64,000 nt of DNA from Hyphomicrobiales bacterium (GCA_900471525.1 UCEZ01000028.1:1-64000); one strand, 5' to 3'. Shown: positions 17,486 to 26,540, counted from the first letter of the stretch. The notes: generated from the letters alone by a model not told the origin. A program made the numbers and translations.

Positions 17486-18541
17486 ATGGTGAGAAGTTCT
17501 GAATTCGAAGCCCTTCTGGATGTCTCGGCGCGAGTCGGGGCAGACCCTGCGCTGGTGCAGGCGGCAGGCGGCAATACCTCCATCAAGGAAGGCGGCACGC
17601 TCTGGATCAAGGCTTCCGGCCTCTGGCTGATGCAGGCCCGGCAGCGCGACGTGATGGTGCCGGTGGCCCTTGATGCCTTGCTTGATGCGCTGGAGCGCGA
17701 CGATCCCTCGACCGAGAAAGCGCAGGATTTCGTGATCGCCGACCGAAATCCATCCGGTTTGCGGCCATCGATCGAGACGACGGTTCATGCGCTGATGCCG
17801 CAGAAGGTGGTGATCCACGTCCATTGCGTCGAGACCATCGCGACCGCGGTTCAGGTCAGCGGCGAAGCCATCGCCGCATCGAAGCTTGCCGGTATCCCGC
17901 ATGTCTTCGTGCCCTATGCGCGGCCCGGGCTGCCGCTTGCCAAGGCGATCGCCGCGCGAATCCGGCCGGATACCAGCGTGCTGATCCTTGGCAATCACGG
18001 TCTTGCGGTGGCAGCCGAAACAGTGGCCGAAGCGGAACTTCTTCTGGTCGAGGTTTCAAGACGGCTGGCACTGCCGCGTCGCAAGGCACCTGACGCCAAT
18101 CTCCCGGCCTTGTCCCGGCTCGCGGTCGGCAGCGCGTTCACGTTGCCCGACGATAGCCTGATCCACGATGTAGCCACAGACTTGGCAAGCTGCCGGATCG
18201 CCGCCGGCGGCAGTCTTTATCCTGACCATGTCATCTTTCTTGGCCGCGGTTCGTTCGTTGCCGCGCCCGGCGATACGGCGCTGTCGATCGAGGAACAGCA
18301 CCGTGAAGAAGGGCTGACTTTGCCGCCTGCACTGATATTTCCGGGCAAGGGCGTGCTTGTTTCCAGGGAAATTACCGCCGGAGCTCTTGCCATGGCACGG
18401 TGCCTGTCGGATGTGCTCGGCCGCGTCAGTGAAGGGGCGCGGCTCCGGTATCTGACGGACGCAGAAAATGCCGAGCTGCTTGGCTGGGACGCAGAAAAAT
18501 ACCGGCAGGAACTGAATAGGGCCGGGAAGACGCTGCAATGA
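17486..18541 (+). CDS. Class II aldolase family protein with C-terminal extension
   Basis: 351 residues. Residues about 5-200 form a class II aldolase/adducin domain with AAGGNTSIKEGG (phosphate loop), a HxH pair in VIHVHCVETIA and a third His in LILGNHGLAVA. The remaining 150 residues have no motif I recognise but resemble the second half of the aldolase part found in RhaD-type aldolase/dehydrogenase proteins. This protein lacks the SDR half of those bifunctional enzymes. Its start is set by CGGAGA just upstream of ATG. The substrate is probably a second ketose phosphate; it overlaps the next kinase by four bases. Confidence 0.8.
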   Translation: MVRSSEFEALLDVSARVGADPALVQAAGGNTSIKEGGTLWIKASGLWLMQARQRDVMVPVALDALLDALERDDPSTEKAQDFVIADRNPSGLRPSIETTVHALMPQKVVIHVHCVETIATAVQVSGEAIAASKLAGIPHVFVPYARPGLPLAKAIAARIRPDTSVLILGNHGLAVAAETVAEAELLLVEVSRRLALPRRKAPDANLPALSRLAVGSAFTLPDDSLIHDVATDLASCRIAAGGSLYPDHVIFLGRGSFVAAPGDTALSIEEQHREEGLTLPPALIFPGKGVLVSREITAGALAMARCLSDVLGRVSEGARLRYLTDAENAELLGWDAEKYRQELNRAGKTLQ

Positions 18542-19827
18542 TCAGCGCCACAAACCCACCGCTGGTGATCGGCATCGATATCGGCACCTCCGGCGCTCGT
18601 GCAGTGGCTATGGACCCGGATTTCCACATCTTCGCCTCCGGATCGTCGAAGCTTGCGGATTTTTCCGCCGATCATCGGGATCCGATGGTCTGGTGGAAAG
18701 CCGTGCAAACAGCGTTGGGGCAGGTGCTGGATGCGATTGACCGGACGCAGGTAAGGGCGATCGCTATCGATGGTACGTCGGGCACCGTGCTGCCGGTCAG
18801 CGCCGATGGCGCGCCGCTGGCCGTGCCGATGATGTATAACGATCCGGCCGCCGATACGGATATTCTTGCCCGGATCACGAGCCACGCGCCGAAGGAAAGC
18901 GCCGCGCACGGTGCGACCTCGGGTTTGGCCAAAGTTCTCACCTTCCAGTCTGTCCCGGATGTCTTTCGCGTCATTCATCAGGCTGATTGGCTGGCCGGCC
19001 ATTTCACCGGGCTCTACGATGTTTCCGATGAGAACAATGCTTTGAAGACCGGCTACGATCCGGTGTCGCGCAGTTGGCCGGACTGGATCGCCGGGACCGG
19101 AGCGCGAGCCGGTCTGCTGCCGGACGTGCTGCAGGCAGGCTCGCCGATTGCCGGGATTTCCAGGGATGCGGCGGATGCGTTCAGTCTTTCTGATGATGTC
19201 GTCATTGTCGCCGGGACGACGGACGGCTGTGCCTCGTTTCTTGCAACCGGTGCCGACCAGCCGGGCGATGCCGTGTCCGCGCTCGGTACCACGCTGACGG
19301 TCAAAATGCTTTCGGATCGACCGCTGTTTGCACCGGAGTATGGTCTCTATAGCCATCGGATCGGCGACATGTGGCTGGCCGGTGGGGCCTCGAATACCGG
19401 CGGCGTTGTCCTGTCTGCACATTTCGACAATGACCGGATCGCCGCGCTTTCGGCGGAAATCGACTCAGCGACGGATACGGGCCTCGATTATTATCCGCTG
19501 GCGAAGGATGGCGAGCGGTTTCCCGTGAACGATCCGGCGATGAAGCCGCGTATGACGCCCCGGCCGGAGAGTGACGCCGAATTTCTGAAGGCGATCTTCG
19601 AGGGCATAGCCGGTGTCGAGGCGCTTGCCTATCAGCGGCTCGTTTCGCTCGGCAGTCCGGAGTTGCGTTCCGTCCGCACGGTCGGAGGTGGTGCAAAGAA
19701 CGCTGTCTGGACGGCGATCCGCAATCGGAAGATACCGGTTCCTTTCCTTCAGGTCGCATCGGAGGAAGCGGCGGCCGGAACGGCGCGGCTGGCCTTGATC
19801 GGCGCAAAATCGGCGGGTGGGCTGTGA
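18538..19827 (+). CDS. FGGY-family kinase, SePSK/ribulokinase-like
   Basis: 429 residues, shorter than EryA-type kinases. IGIDIGTSGARAVAMD and IDGTSGTVLP at the N-terminus, ALGTTLTVKML and TVGGGAKNAVW in the C-terminal half closely match the cyanobacterial/plant pentulose kinase family (Synechococcus SePSK, Arabidopsis XK-1), which phosphorylates D-ribulose and perhaps xylulose. This suggests that a free ketopentose or ketotetrose also enters the pathway. It overlaps both neighbours by four bases. Confidence 0.82.
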   Translation: MISATNPPLVIGIDIGTSGARAVAMDPDFHIFASGSSKLADFSADHRDPMVWWKAVQTALGQVLDAIDRTQVRAIAIDGTSGTVLPVSADGAPLAVPMMYNDPAADTDILARITSHAPKESAAHGATSGLAKVLTFQSVPDVFRVIHQADWLAGHFTGLYDVSDENNALKTGYDPVSRSWPDWIAGTGARAGLLPDVLQAGSPIAGISRDAADAFSLSDDVVIVAGTTDGCASFLATGADQPGDAVSALGTTLTVKMLSDRPLFAPEYGLYSHRIGDMWLAGGASNTGGVVLSAHFDNDRIAALSAEIDSATDTGLDYYPLAKDGERFPVNDPAMKPRMTPRPESDAEFLKAIFEGIAGVEALAYQRLVSLGSPELRSVRTVGGGAKNAVWTAIRNRKIPVPFLQVASEEAAAGTARLALIGAKSAGGL

Positions 19828-20681
19828 CAGGCGAACCACTGAAAATTTCCGGTCTGCATGAAATCGAAGAGCGGTTCGATGCCTTCCTGATCGACCAGTT
19901 CGGTGTGCTGCGCGATGGCAAGGGACCTTATCCGCAGGCCGCGGAAACGCTTGTTCGCCTGAAGCAGGCAGGCAAGAGGATCATTATCCTGTCCAACTCG
20001 GGCAAACGCTCGGCGGAAAACGATCGCCGCCTCGCAGCACTCGGTTTTCATTCCGGGAGCTGGGACTGGTTTCTGACATCCGGCGAGGTCGCCTGGCGTA
20101 TTCTTCAGGCGGAAAGCCGGCAGATGAACGGAGTTGTCCGCAAATGTCTGCTGATCAGCCGTGACGGCGATACCTCGCCGCTGAACGGGCTTGATCTGGA
20201 GCGGACCGAAACGGGCGAGGACGCTGATTTCATCCTGCTGGCGGCAAGCGAAGGCGATGTGCAACCATTGTCGTTCTACGAAGCGCTGCTGGCGCCTGCG
20301 GCCCGGCGCGGTGTTCCGTGCCTCTGCACCAACCCGGATAAGATAATGCTGACGAAAGAAGGCACGGCATTCGGGGCAGGGCGCATTGCCGAACTTTACG
20401 AAGAGCTGGGCGGGCATGTGCGCTGGATCGGCAAGCCGTTTCCTGACATCTATACGGCGGCGCTCGAGTTTCTGGGGTCCACCGCGCCGGAGAAAATCTG
20501 CTGTATCGGCGACAGCATCGAGCACGACATCGCCGGTGCTTCGGGTTCCGGGCTGAAATCGGTTTTGGTGACGACGGGTATTCTGGAAACCGCGTCGGAT
20601 GCGGAACGGCAGGCGCTGTTTGCCGAGCATGGCGCGGTCCCTGATTTCATCCTGCCGAAGTTCATCTGGTCAGAGAGGTAA
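19824..20681 (+). CDS. HAD superfamily protein, subfamily IIA (NagD/TIGR01459-like)
   Basis: 285 residues. HAD motifs: motif I IDQFGVLRDG, motif II IIILSNSGKR, motif III lysine in WIGKPFPDIY and motif IV CCIGDSIEHDIAG. The second Asp of motif I, the general acid/base of HAD phosphatases, is replaced by Phe; this substitution is also seen in the TIGR01459 group (DxWGV). It may be a weak or specialised phosphatase or a non-hydrolytic member. The start is a GTG overlapping the kinase stop. A phosphate-removal or housekeeping role in the polyol pathway is inferred. Confidence 0.78.
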   Translation: MTGEPLKISGLHEIEERFDAFLIDQFGVLRDGKGPYPQAAETLVRLKQAGKRIIILSNSGKRSAENDRRLAALGFHSGSWDWFLTSGEVAWRILQAESRQMNGVVRKCLLISRDGDTSPLNGLDLERTETGEDADFILLAASEGDVQPLSFYEALLAPAARRGVPCLCTNPDKIMLTKEGTAFGAGRIAELYEELGGHVRWIGKPFPDIYTAALEFLGSTAPEKICCIGDSIEHDIAGASGSGLKSVLVTTGILETASDAERQALFAEHGAVPDFILPKFIWSER

Positions 20682-20686
20682 GGATC

Positions 20687-21619
20687 ATGGCGTTCACGCT
20701 GTCCCTCAATACCAACCCATTGGTCAACCGCTTTGCCGAGGCCGATGACTTGATCGACACCATCGCCGAGAAAATTCGCATCGGTTATATCCAGCTGACC
20801 CACGAATTCATCAATCCCGGCTGGCCTGCAGCAACGATTGCCAAGCAGTTGCGCCAGTTCAAGAGGGCTCTGGGGCGAACCGGCGTCAAGGTGACCTCGG
20901 GCATGACCGGACCCTATGGCCGGCTCAACCATTTCGGCCATCCCGATGGCGATGTCCGGCGCTACTATGTCGACTGGTTCAAGACCTTCGCCGATATCTC
21001 CGCCGAACTCGGCGCCTCCGGGATGGGTACGCAATTCGCCATCTTCACCCACAAGGACTATGACGATCCTGCGCGGCGCGAGGAGCTGATGCGCATCGCC
21101 ATCGATTGCTGGGCGGAGGTGGCCGAGCACGCCAAGGGGGCCGGCCTCACCTATCTGTTCTGGGAGCCGATGTCGGTCGGCCGCGAGTTTGGCCATACGA
21201 TTGCCGAATGCCGGGCGCTCGATGGCCGGCTGGCGCAATCAGGCCTACCGATCCCGATGAAGATGATGGTCGATATCGATCATGGCGACGTCACCTCCAG
21301 CAATCCCGATGACATCGATCCCTATGCCTGGGCGGAAGCTTTTCCCAAGGAATCGCCGATCATCCACATCAAGCAATCCTCGATGAACAAGAGCGGCCAC
21401 TGGCCCTTTATCGCCGCATATAACAAGGACGGCCGCATCACGCCGGAAAGGCTGCTTGACACCGTGCGCCGCGGTGGTGGCACGGACAACGAGATCTGTC
21501 TCGAACTATCCTTCCGCGAACGCGAGCCGACCGACCATCTCGTTGTCGACATGATCCGAGAGTCGGTGGAATTCTGGGAGCCTTATATCGATACAGGCTT
21601 CAATTCCGGACGCAGCTGA
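20687..21619 (+). CDS. Sugar phosphate isomerase/epimerase, TIM-barrel (EryC-like)
   Basis: 310 residues, AP-endonuclease-2/xylose-isomerase-like TIM barrel. Candidate metal ligands are Glu in YLFWEPMSVGREFG, Asp and His in MMVDIDHGDVTS, His in IIHIKQSS and Glu in ICLELSFRERE. As I recall, Brucella EryC (about 309 residues, tetrulose-4-phosphate racemase in erythritol catabolism) has the same NPxxNRFAE start, NHFxHPDxDVR and VDHGDVTSxNPDD segments. It is the last gene of the operon. The likely task is epimerising the ketose phosphate made by the FAD dehydrogenase. Confidence 0.82.
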   Translation: MAFTLSLNTNPLVNRFAEADDLIDTIAEKIRIGYIQLTHEFINPGWPAATIAKQLRQFKRALGRTGVKVTSGMTGPYGRLNHFGHPDGDVRRYYVDWFKTFADISAELGASGMGTQFAIFTHKDYDDPARREELMRIAIDCWAEVAEHAKGAGLTYLFWEPMSVGREFGHTIAECRALDGRLAQSGLPIPMKMMVDIDHGDVTSSNPDDIDPYAWAEAFPKESPIIHIKQSSMNKSGHWPFIAAYNKDGRITPERLLDTVRRGGGTDNEICLELSFREREPTDHLVVDMIRESVEFWEPYIDTGFNSGRS

Positions 21620-21700
21620 CCTCCTTGATGCGTCGCGGCCAGGCGTCCGGCAGCAATGTCGGGCGTTTTGGCGCAATAGCGGGATTGGAGCGACGTTTGG

Positions 21701-23482
21701 TCAGAACAGCGCGTCGGCGAAAAGCTCGTCGTCATTGGCTGCCGCCACCGGGGCTGCGACCACGGTGCCTACCGGAATGATGGCCTGGTGGACCGTGCGT
21801 TCCTGCGCCATGGTGTAGAGCTTGAAGATACGCGGACCGAGTCCGCCCAAGACGTCGCCAAGGTCTGGCACATCTGGCATGGCGTCGCCGGCAAGGTCGC
21901 AGAGGTCGTCGGCGCAGGTGGCGAGAATTTCGCCAAGATCGTTCTGGAAGTCGAGCTTGCTGATCGAGACGCCGATCTTGCTTGCCACTTCCCGCCCGTG
22001 CTCGGAGAGCACGGCAAGTTCAGCTTCCATTGCATCGGCCGCCCCGCGGATGTTGCCGACGGCGGCGCTCAGCCGGCCGGCAAGTCCCGGTCCGCCGGTG
22101 TTGTCGCTGGCGGCGATCGCGGTGGCTGCCTCTTCGAACCCGGCGAGACCGTTGACGATGGCATCGGCAGATTCGTCGAGCTTGGCGGCAAAGAAGCGGA
22201 GTTCGGCGGTCACCACGTTGATCGACCGGCCTTCTTCGCCCATGCGGCTGCAGCGCAGGTTGGTGTTGAGCGCCATGTAATGGATGTCCATCTTCACGGC
22301 GCGGATATTCTCGATACCCTTCAGAAGATTGGCGGCGGTAGCCGTTGTCGATTGGCTGACCTGATTGGCCTGTTGGCTGGCTGTTTCGACCTGTTTAACG
22401 ATGGCGTGAGCGGCGGAAACACTTTCTTCCAGCGCCCGCATGAAATTGCCGCCATTGGCATCGTCCTCGCTCTGCATCTCGGCACGCAGGTTGAGGATGT
22501 CCTGCGTATCGTGGCTGAAGCTGGCGATGGTTTCGACGACGCTGCGGGAATCGCGCTGAAAATTCTCAATCATGTCGACCATCTGCGCGGCGGCAAGGTG
22601 ATGAACGAGGTTCTGAAGCCGTGACTGCGCATCCCGGTCAAGGGTGCGGCCTTCGTCGCTGTCCAGAAATTCGTCCAGAATCGTCAATGTCGATTGCACA
22701 TGCTCGATGCGCTGGCGGGTAATGTCGCCGATCTGGAGCGCTGAAAGTGTGGTCGCCACCTTGCTCTGCACGCCGCGGGCAAGCAGCCCGACCTGTTTGG
22801 CAATCTCGCCAAGCTTCTTGCGGTGCGCCGTGATCGTCTGCGCGTCGCGCTGCAGGGCGCCGGCCACGGCCGGAACGGTCTGCTCGTAGCGCTGTGCGAT
22901 ACCTGAGCCGAAGGTCTGGGCCACTTTCAGTTCTTTTTCGAGCGCGTTGAGCTGGCCCGCGAAATTGTTGACTTCGCCTGTGCCGGAACGGATGCGATCG
23001 AGAATTTCCTCGGCAAAGCCTGCGAACTCGGAAATGCCCGCACCGGTAATCTTCACCGTCACGGCAAAGGTCTGGAGGTAGCGCATGGTTTCCTGCATGT
23101 CAGCGACATGGGTGCGCAGGCCGGCGCCGGAGCTCGAGAGAATTGCCAGGTTTGTTTGACGCAAACTTTCAAGCCTCGGCAGATCGGAAAGATTGCTGAC
23201 TGTCGCCAGAAGGTCGGCGGTGGTGTCGTTCGCAGCACCCGCATCGAGCGTCCGGGTGACGTTGTCGAGCGAGGCAAGCAGGCTGTTCAGAACATCCATG
23301 ACCGCCAGCAGCACGCTGCCGCCGTCGAGAAAACGTTTCTCGACCTGGGTGCGCGCCGTTTCCAGCTTGCGGCCGATATCGGTGACATTGGCGGTGCCGG
23401 TCTGGTGGGCCAAAGCTGTGCTGTATGTCAAAATAGCCCTCAACTCAAAACATGTGCGGTCCTGGCAATAGGCATAGGGCAA
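21701..23482 (-). CDS. Soluble coiled-coil chemotaxis protein with degenerate MCP hairpin tip
   Basis: Up to 593 residues, almost wholly alpha-helical and rich in heptads, with no membrane segment or sensory domain I can identify. Near residues 395-445 the stretch DIHYMALNTNLRCSRMGEEG followed by RSINVVTAELRFF aligns with the MCP hairpin tip ([20 protein letters not shown] then [13 protein letters not shown] in the MCPs here) but lacks several CheA/CheW contact residues. The C-terminus is a flexible Ala/Val/Pro stretch ending FADALF. No ATG fits: the frame opens at TTG (23482), and other TTG codons at 23443 and 23434 are possible, so the N-terminus is uncertain. It is divergent from the che operon. 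Confidence 0.7.
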   Translation of the reverse strand: MPYAYCQDRTCFELRAILTYSTALAHQTGTANVTDIGRKLETARTQVEKRFLDGGSVLLAVMDVLNSLLASLDNVTRTLDAGAANDTTADLLATVSNLSDLPRLESLRQTNLAILSSSGAGLRTHVADMQETMRYLQTFAVTVKITGAGISEFAGFAEEILDRIRSGTGEVNNFAGQLNALEKELKVAQTFGSGIAQRYEQTVPAVAGALQRDAQTITAHRKKLGEIAKQVGLLARGVQSKVATTLSALQIGDITRQRIEHVQSTLTILDEFLDSDEGRTLDRDAQSRLQNLVHHLAAAQMVDMIENFQRDSRSVVETIASFSHDTQDILNLRAEMQSEDDANGGNFMRALEESVSAAHAIVKQVETASQQANQVSQSTTATAANLLKGIENIRAVKMDIHYMALNTNLRCSRMGEEGRSINVVTAELRFFAAKLDESADAIVNGLAGFEEAATAIAASDNTGGPGLAGRLSAAVGNIRGAADAMEAELAVLSEHGREVASKIGVSISKLDFQNDLGEILATCADDLCDLAGDAMPDVPDLGDVLGGLGPRIFKLYTMAQERTVHQAIIPVGTVVAAPVAAANDDELFADALF

Positions 23483-23791
23483 GGATGGAAATGTCTGGTT
23501 AAGTCCGGGACTCGCCTGCGTTGCACACCTCCCGCGGCGCAGCCCTTACATCTTTCACGCGAATTACCATTAAAGTTGTGTTTTAGAATATTATGTTTTT
23601 CTGCAATTGCATGATGTTAAAAGACTTTAGACGATGGCAACAATACTTCTGCGAAAACTTCAGGGTAAAAATTCATAGTGAACAAACCCGTAATAAGTGC
23701 ATATTTCTACAACCTGTATTTACGTCGTGTTAAGGCTGACATGAGATTCCATTGGAGGAGCTAATAGTATTCATCGTTTCAGGGGGCTGAA
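23483..23791. other. AT-rich intergenic region upstream of the che operon
   Basis: About 310 bp without a gene. The right two thirds (from about 23560) are much more AT-rich than any flank. It must contain the promoters for the divergent coiled-coil gene and the che operon, but I cannot name a convincing -35/-10 pair. A GGGGGCTGAA ribosome-binding region precedes the ATG at 23792. Confidence 0.5.
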
Positions 23792-24121
23792 ATGGACGCG
23801 GTATTTAATGAATATGATCTTGTTGATTTGCCAGATAAATTGAATATTAGAAATATAAGTAGTATTCATGAAGCTATATTTGCGAAGCTAAAATCCGGCA
23901 AATCTATATTGATTTCCATACCTGAAGGCGCAGAGGCTGATTTAAGCTTCATTCAGCTCATTGAATCCGCAAGGATACAGGTGAAGTCGTCCAGTACACA
24001 CATCCTTATGTCAAATCCGGCGACCGGTTCCGTCCTCGATATCTTGGAAAGAGGTGGCTTCCGGGAAGTCTTTTCCGCCGAAGACAAGAAATTCTGGCTC
24101 CATCAAGAGGCTATACAATGA
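23792..24121 (+). CDS. STAS-domain protein of the chemotaxis operon
   Basis: 109 residues fitting a STAS domain (anti-anti-sigma/sulfate-transporter fold): a short beta lead LPDKLNIRNISSIHEAI, a central strand SILISIPEGAEADLS and a helix FIQLIESARIQ. The Ser in ADLS aligns with the position phosphorylated in SpoIIAA-like proteins. Codon use is clearly AT-rich compared with all neighbours. It overlaps cheY by four bases. STAS proteins occur in several alternative alphaproteobacterial che operons; their role there (adaptation or coupling) is not well defined. Confidence 0.75.
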   Translation: MDAVFNEYDLVDLPDKLNIRNISSIHEAIFAKLKSGKSILISIPEGAEADLSFIQLIESARIQVKSSSTHILMSNPATGSVLDILERGGFREVFSAEDKKFWLHQEAIQ

Positions 24122-24486
24122 GTGCAAGAATATTGACCGTCGATGACTCAGCCAGCATCCGTTTGACCACCAAAGTTACCTTGTCCAACGCGGGCTACGA
24201 AATCACCGAAGCCGTGAATGGTGCGGAAGGCCTGGAGAAGGCCAAATCGGGACAGTTCGATCTTATCATCACAGACCTGAACATGCCGGTCATGGACGGA
24301 CTGACGATGATCGAGGAGTTGCGCAAACTGCCGGCGCATACCGGCGTGCCGATCATCTTTCTGACGACGGAGTCCGATGCCGATCTGAAGGCTCGGGCAA
24401 AGGCAGCAGGTGCTACCGGTTGGCTGACCAAGCCGTTCGATCCCGAAAACCTCGTCAAGATCGTTAAAAAGGTGCTCGGAAGATGA
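24118..24486 (+). CDS. cheY: CheY-type response regulator
   Basis: 122 residues, a stand-alone receiver domain. Acidic pocket D9 D10, phospho-acceptor D53 in IITDLNMPVMDG, conserved Thr in IIFLTTES (about 85) and Lys in WLTKPFDPE (about 104). Phosphorylated by the CheA encoded next, it would act on the flagellar motor or, in rhizobial multi-CheY networks, as a phosphate sink. It overlaps both neighbours by four bases. Confidence 0.93.
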   Translation: MSARILTVDDSASIRLTTKVTLSNAGYEITEAVNGAEGLEKAKSGQFDLIITDLNMPVMDGLTMIEELRKLPAHTGVPIIFLTTESDADLKARAKAAGATGWLTKPFDPENLVKIVKKVLGR

Positions 24487-26540
24487 GTATGCCCGATCCC
24501 ATTGCAGTGTTTCGAACGGAAGCGGCCGAACTTTTCGAGCAGATCGAATCCGGTCTGCTCGATCTGACCCATCGCCTGAACGACAAGGACCAGATCGACG
24601 CAGTCTTCCGCGGCCTTCACACACTCAAGGGGTCGGGCGCAATGTTCGGCTTCGACGCACTCGCAGCCTTCACCCATCATTGCGAGACCGCTTTCGACCG
24701 GGTCCGCAAGGGTGAAAAGCCGGCGACGAGCGAGCTGATAGCGGCTGTTCTTGCGGCACAGGATCACATGCGTGCGCTGGTTGACAGGCCGACGGACGAT
24801 CACGGCAACATCGGCGAAATCCTGTTGGCGCAGCTTCAGCGTGCCGTTGAAGGCGGTGCGCCTGTAACGGCAATCGTAGAACAGCCTATCACCTTGCCGG
24901 TGGCCGCAGCTACGAAGGGCGGCGCCAATACCTGGCGCATTCGGTTCAGCCTGCCGGTCAATTCCATGGTCAATGGGACCAATCCGCTCGGACTGCTGGA
25001 CGAATTGCGCGATCTCGGCGAATGCCGCATCGCTGTCAACACGTCGGCCATCCCATCGCTGGACGTGATCGTACCGACCGATCTCCATCTCTCCTGGGAT
25101 GTGACGCTGACGACCGACCAGCCGCGTTCGGCGATCGACGATGTCTTCATCTTCGTGCTTGACGACATGCAGCTTGAAGTCGAGACGCTTGCGGATGAGG
25201 GGACTGCTGAACCTTTGGCTTCTATTCAGCCGGAGGCGCCTGCGCCGGTAGCAACGCCGGCCGCGGCCGTCGTCGCGGTTGTTGCACCTATTCCGGTTCC
25301 CGTCCCAGCGTCCGTTGCGAACGAACGCGAAGCGCCGGGCAACAGTGATGCGCGTCAGGCCAAGGCGGCGGAAAATGTTCGCGTTCCTGCCGAGCGGCTG
25401 GACGAACTCATGGATCGCGTCGGCGAACTTGTGATCGCCCAGTCGCGGCTGCGGCAGCTTGCCAGCACCAGCATGGATATCCAGCTTCGATCGGTGTCCG
25501 AGGAGATAGAGCGTCTTTCCGGCGAACTGCGCGACACGATGATGGTTCTGCGGATGGTGCCGGTCGGCAGCCTGTTCGGACGGTTTCGGCGACTGGTGCA
25601 TGATTTGGCCCGCGAGACGGGCAAGGTCATCGAACTGGTCACCGAAGGCGAAACGACCGAGGTCGACAAGACCGTCATCGAGCGGCTGGCCGATCCTCTG
25701 GTGCATCTGGTGCGCAACTCGATCGACCATGGGCTTGAAACTCCGGACGAACGCCGCGCGGCGGGCAAGGAAGAGGCCGGCAAGATCATGCTTTCGGCGC
25801 GTCAGGCCGGCGGCGAAGTGATCATCACCATCAAGGACGACGGTCGTGGCATCAACCGCGAGCGGGTGCGGGCCAAGGCGGAATCCTCCGGTCTCATTCA
25901 GCCGGGAGCCGCGTTGTCGGATCAGGACCTGCTGCAACTGATCTTCGCGCCGGGCTTTTCGACGGCAGCCCAGGTCACCAATCTCTCCGGCCGCGGCGTC
26001 GGCATGGACGTGGTGAAGAAGACGGTCGAGGCCCTGCGAGGGGCGATCGACGTCACCAGCCGCAATGGCGAAGGTTCGGAAGTCTCGCTGCGCATCCCGC
26101 TGACCCTGGCGATCATCGACGGGCTGCTGGTTCGTGTCGGCACCGGGCGTTACGTCATACCGCTGTCGGCGGTTGAGGAGTGCCTCGAACTGTCGCTTGA
26201 GGAAGACCTGCGCTCGCGTGGCCGCAGCTTCATCTCGCTGCGCGATAGTTTGGTACCGTTCCTGCGGCTTCGTGATCTCTTCCGCACCGGCACGAAACCG
26301 GACGCGCATCAGAAGGTGGTGGTCATCTCCACCGGAACGGAGCGGGTCGGCATGGTTGTCGACCAGATCATCGGCGACCATCAGACGGTGATCAAATCCA
26401 TGTCGAAGCTGCATCATGATGTTGCGACTTTCTCAGGCGCCACCATTCTCGGTGATGGCAGCGTCGCCCTCATTCTCGATGTCGCCCATCTGGTGGCGGC
26501 CGGTCAGCAACAGGAGGCGCAAGTGCGCGCGGCAGGATGA
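24483..26540 (+). CDS. cheA: Chemotaxis histidine kinase CheA
   Basis: 685 residues with the CheA domain order: HPt with phospho-acceptor H46 in GLHTLKGSGAMFGF; a middle region with an Ala/Val/Pro linker near 240-280; P3 dimerisation helices (PAERLDELMDRVGELVIAQSR); the ATP-binding domain with N box HLVRNSIDHGLE, G1 IKDDGRGI and G2 SGRGVGMDVV; and a CheW-like C-terminal domain ending in VALILDVAHLV. The P2 CheY-binding part looks short or divergent. It forms the signalling core with CheW and the two MCPs encoded downstream. Confidence 0.95.
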   Translation: MSMPDPIAVFRTEAAELFEQIESGLLDLTHRLNDKDQIDAVFRGLHTLKGSGAMFGFDALAAFTHHCETAFDRVRKGEKPATSELIAAVLAAQDHMRALVDRPTDDHGNIGEILLAQLQRAVEGGAPVTAIVEQPITLPVAAATKGGANTWRIRFSLPVNSMVNGTNPLGLLDELRDLGECRIAVNTSAIPSLDVIVPTDLHLSWDVTLTTDQPRSAIDDVFIFVLDDMQLEVETLADEGTAEPLASIQPEAPAPVATPAAAVVAVVAPIPVPVPASVANEREAPGNSDARQAKAAENVRVPAERLDELMDRVGELVIAQSRLRQLASTSMDIQLRSVSEEIERLSGELRDTMMVLRMVPVGSLFGRFRRLVHDLARETGKVIELVTEGETTEVDKTVIERLADPLVHLVRNSIDHGLETPDERRAAGKEEAGKIMLSARQAGGEVIITIKDDGRGINRERVRAKAESSGLIQPGAALSDQDLLQLIFAPGFSTAAQVTNLSGRGVGMDVVKKTVEALRGAIDVTSRNGEGSEVSLRIPLTLAIIDGLLVRVGTGRYVIPLSAVEECLELSLEEDLRSRGRSFISLRDSLVPFLRLRDLFRTGTKPDAHQKVVVISTGTERVGMVVDQIIGDHQTVIKSMSKLHHDVATFSGATILGDGSVALILDVAHLVAAGQQQEAQVRAAG

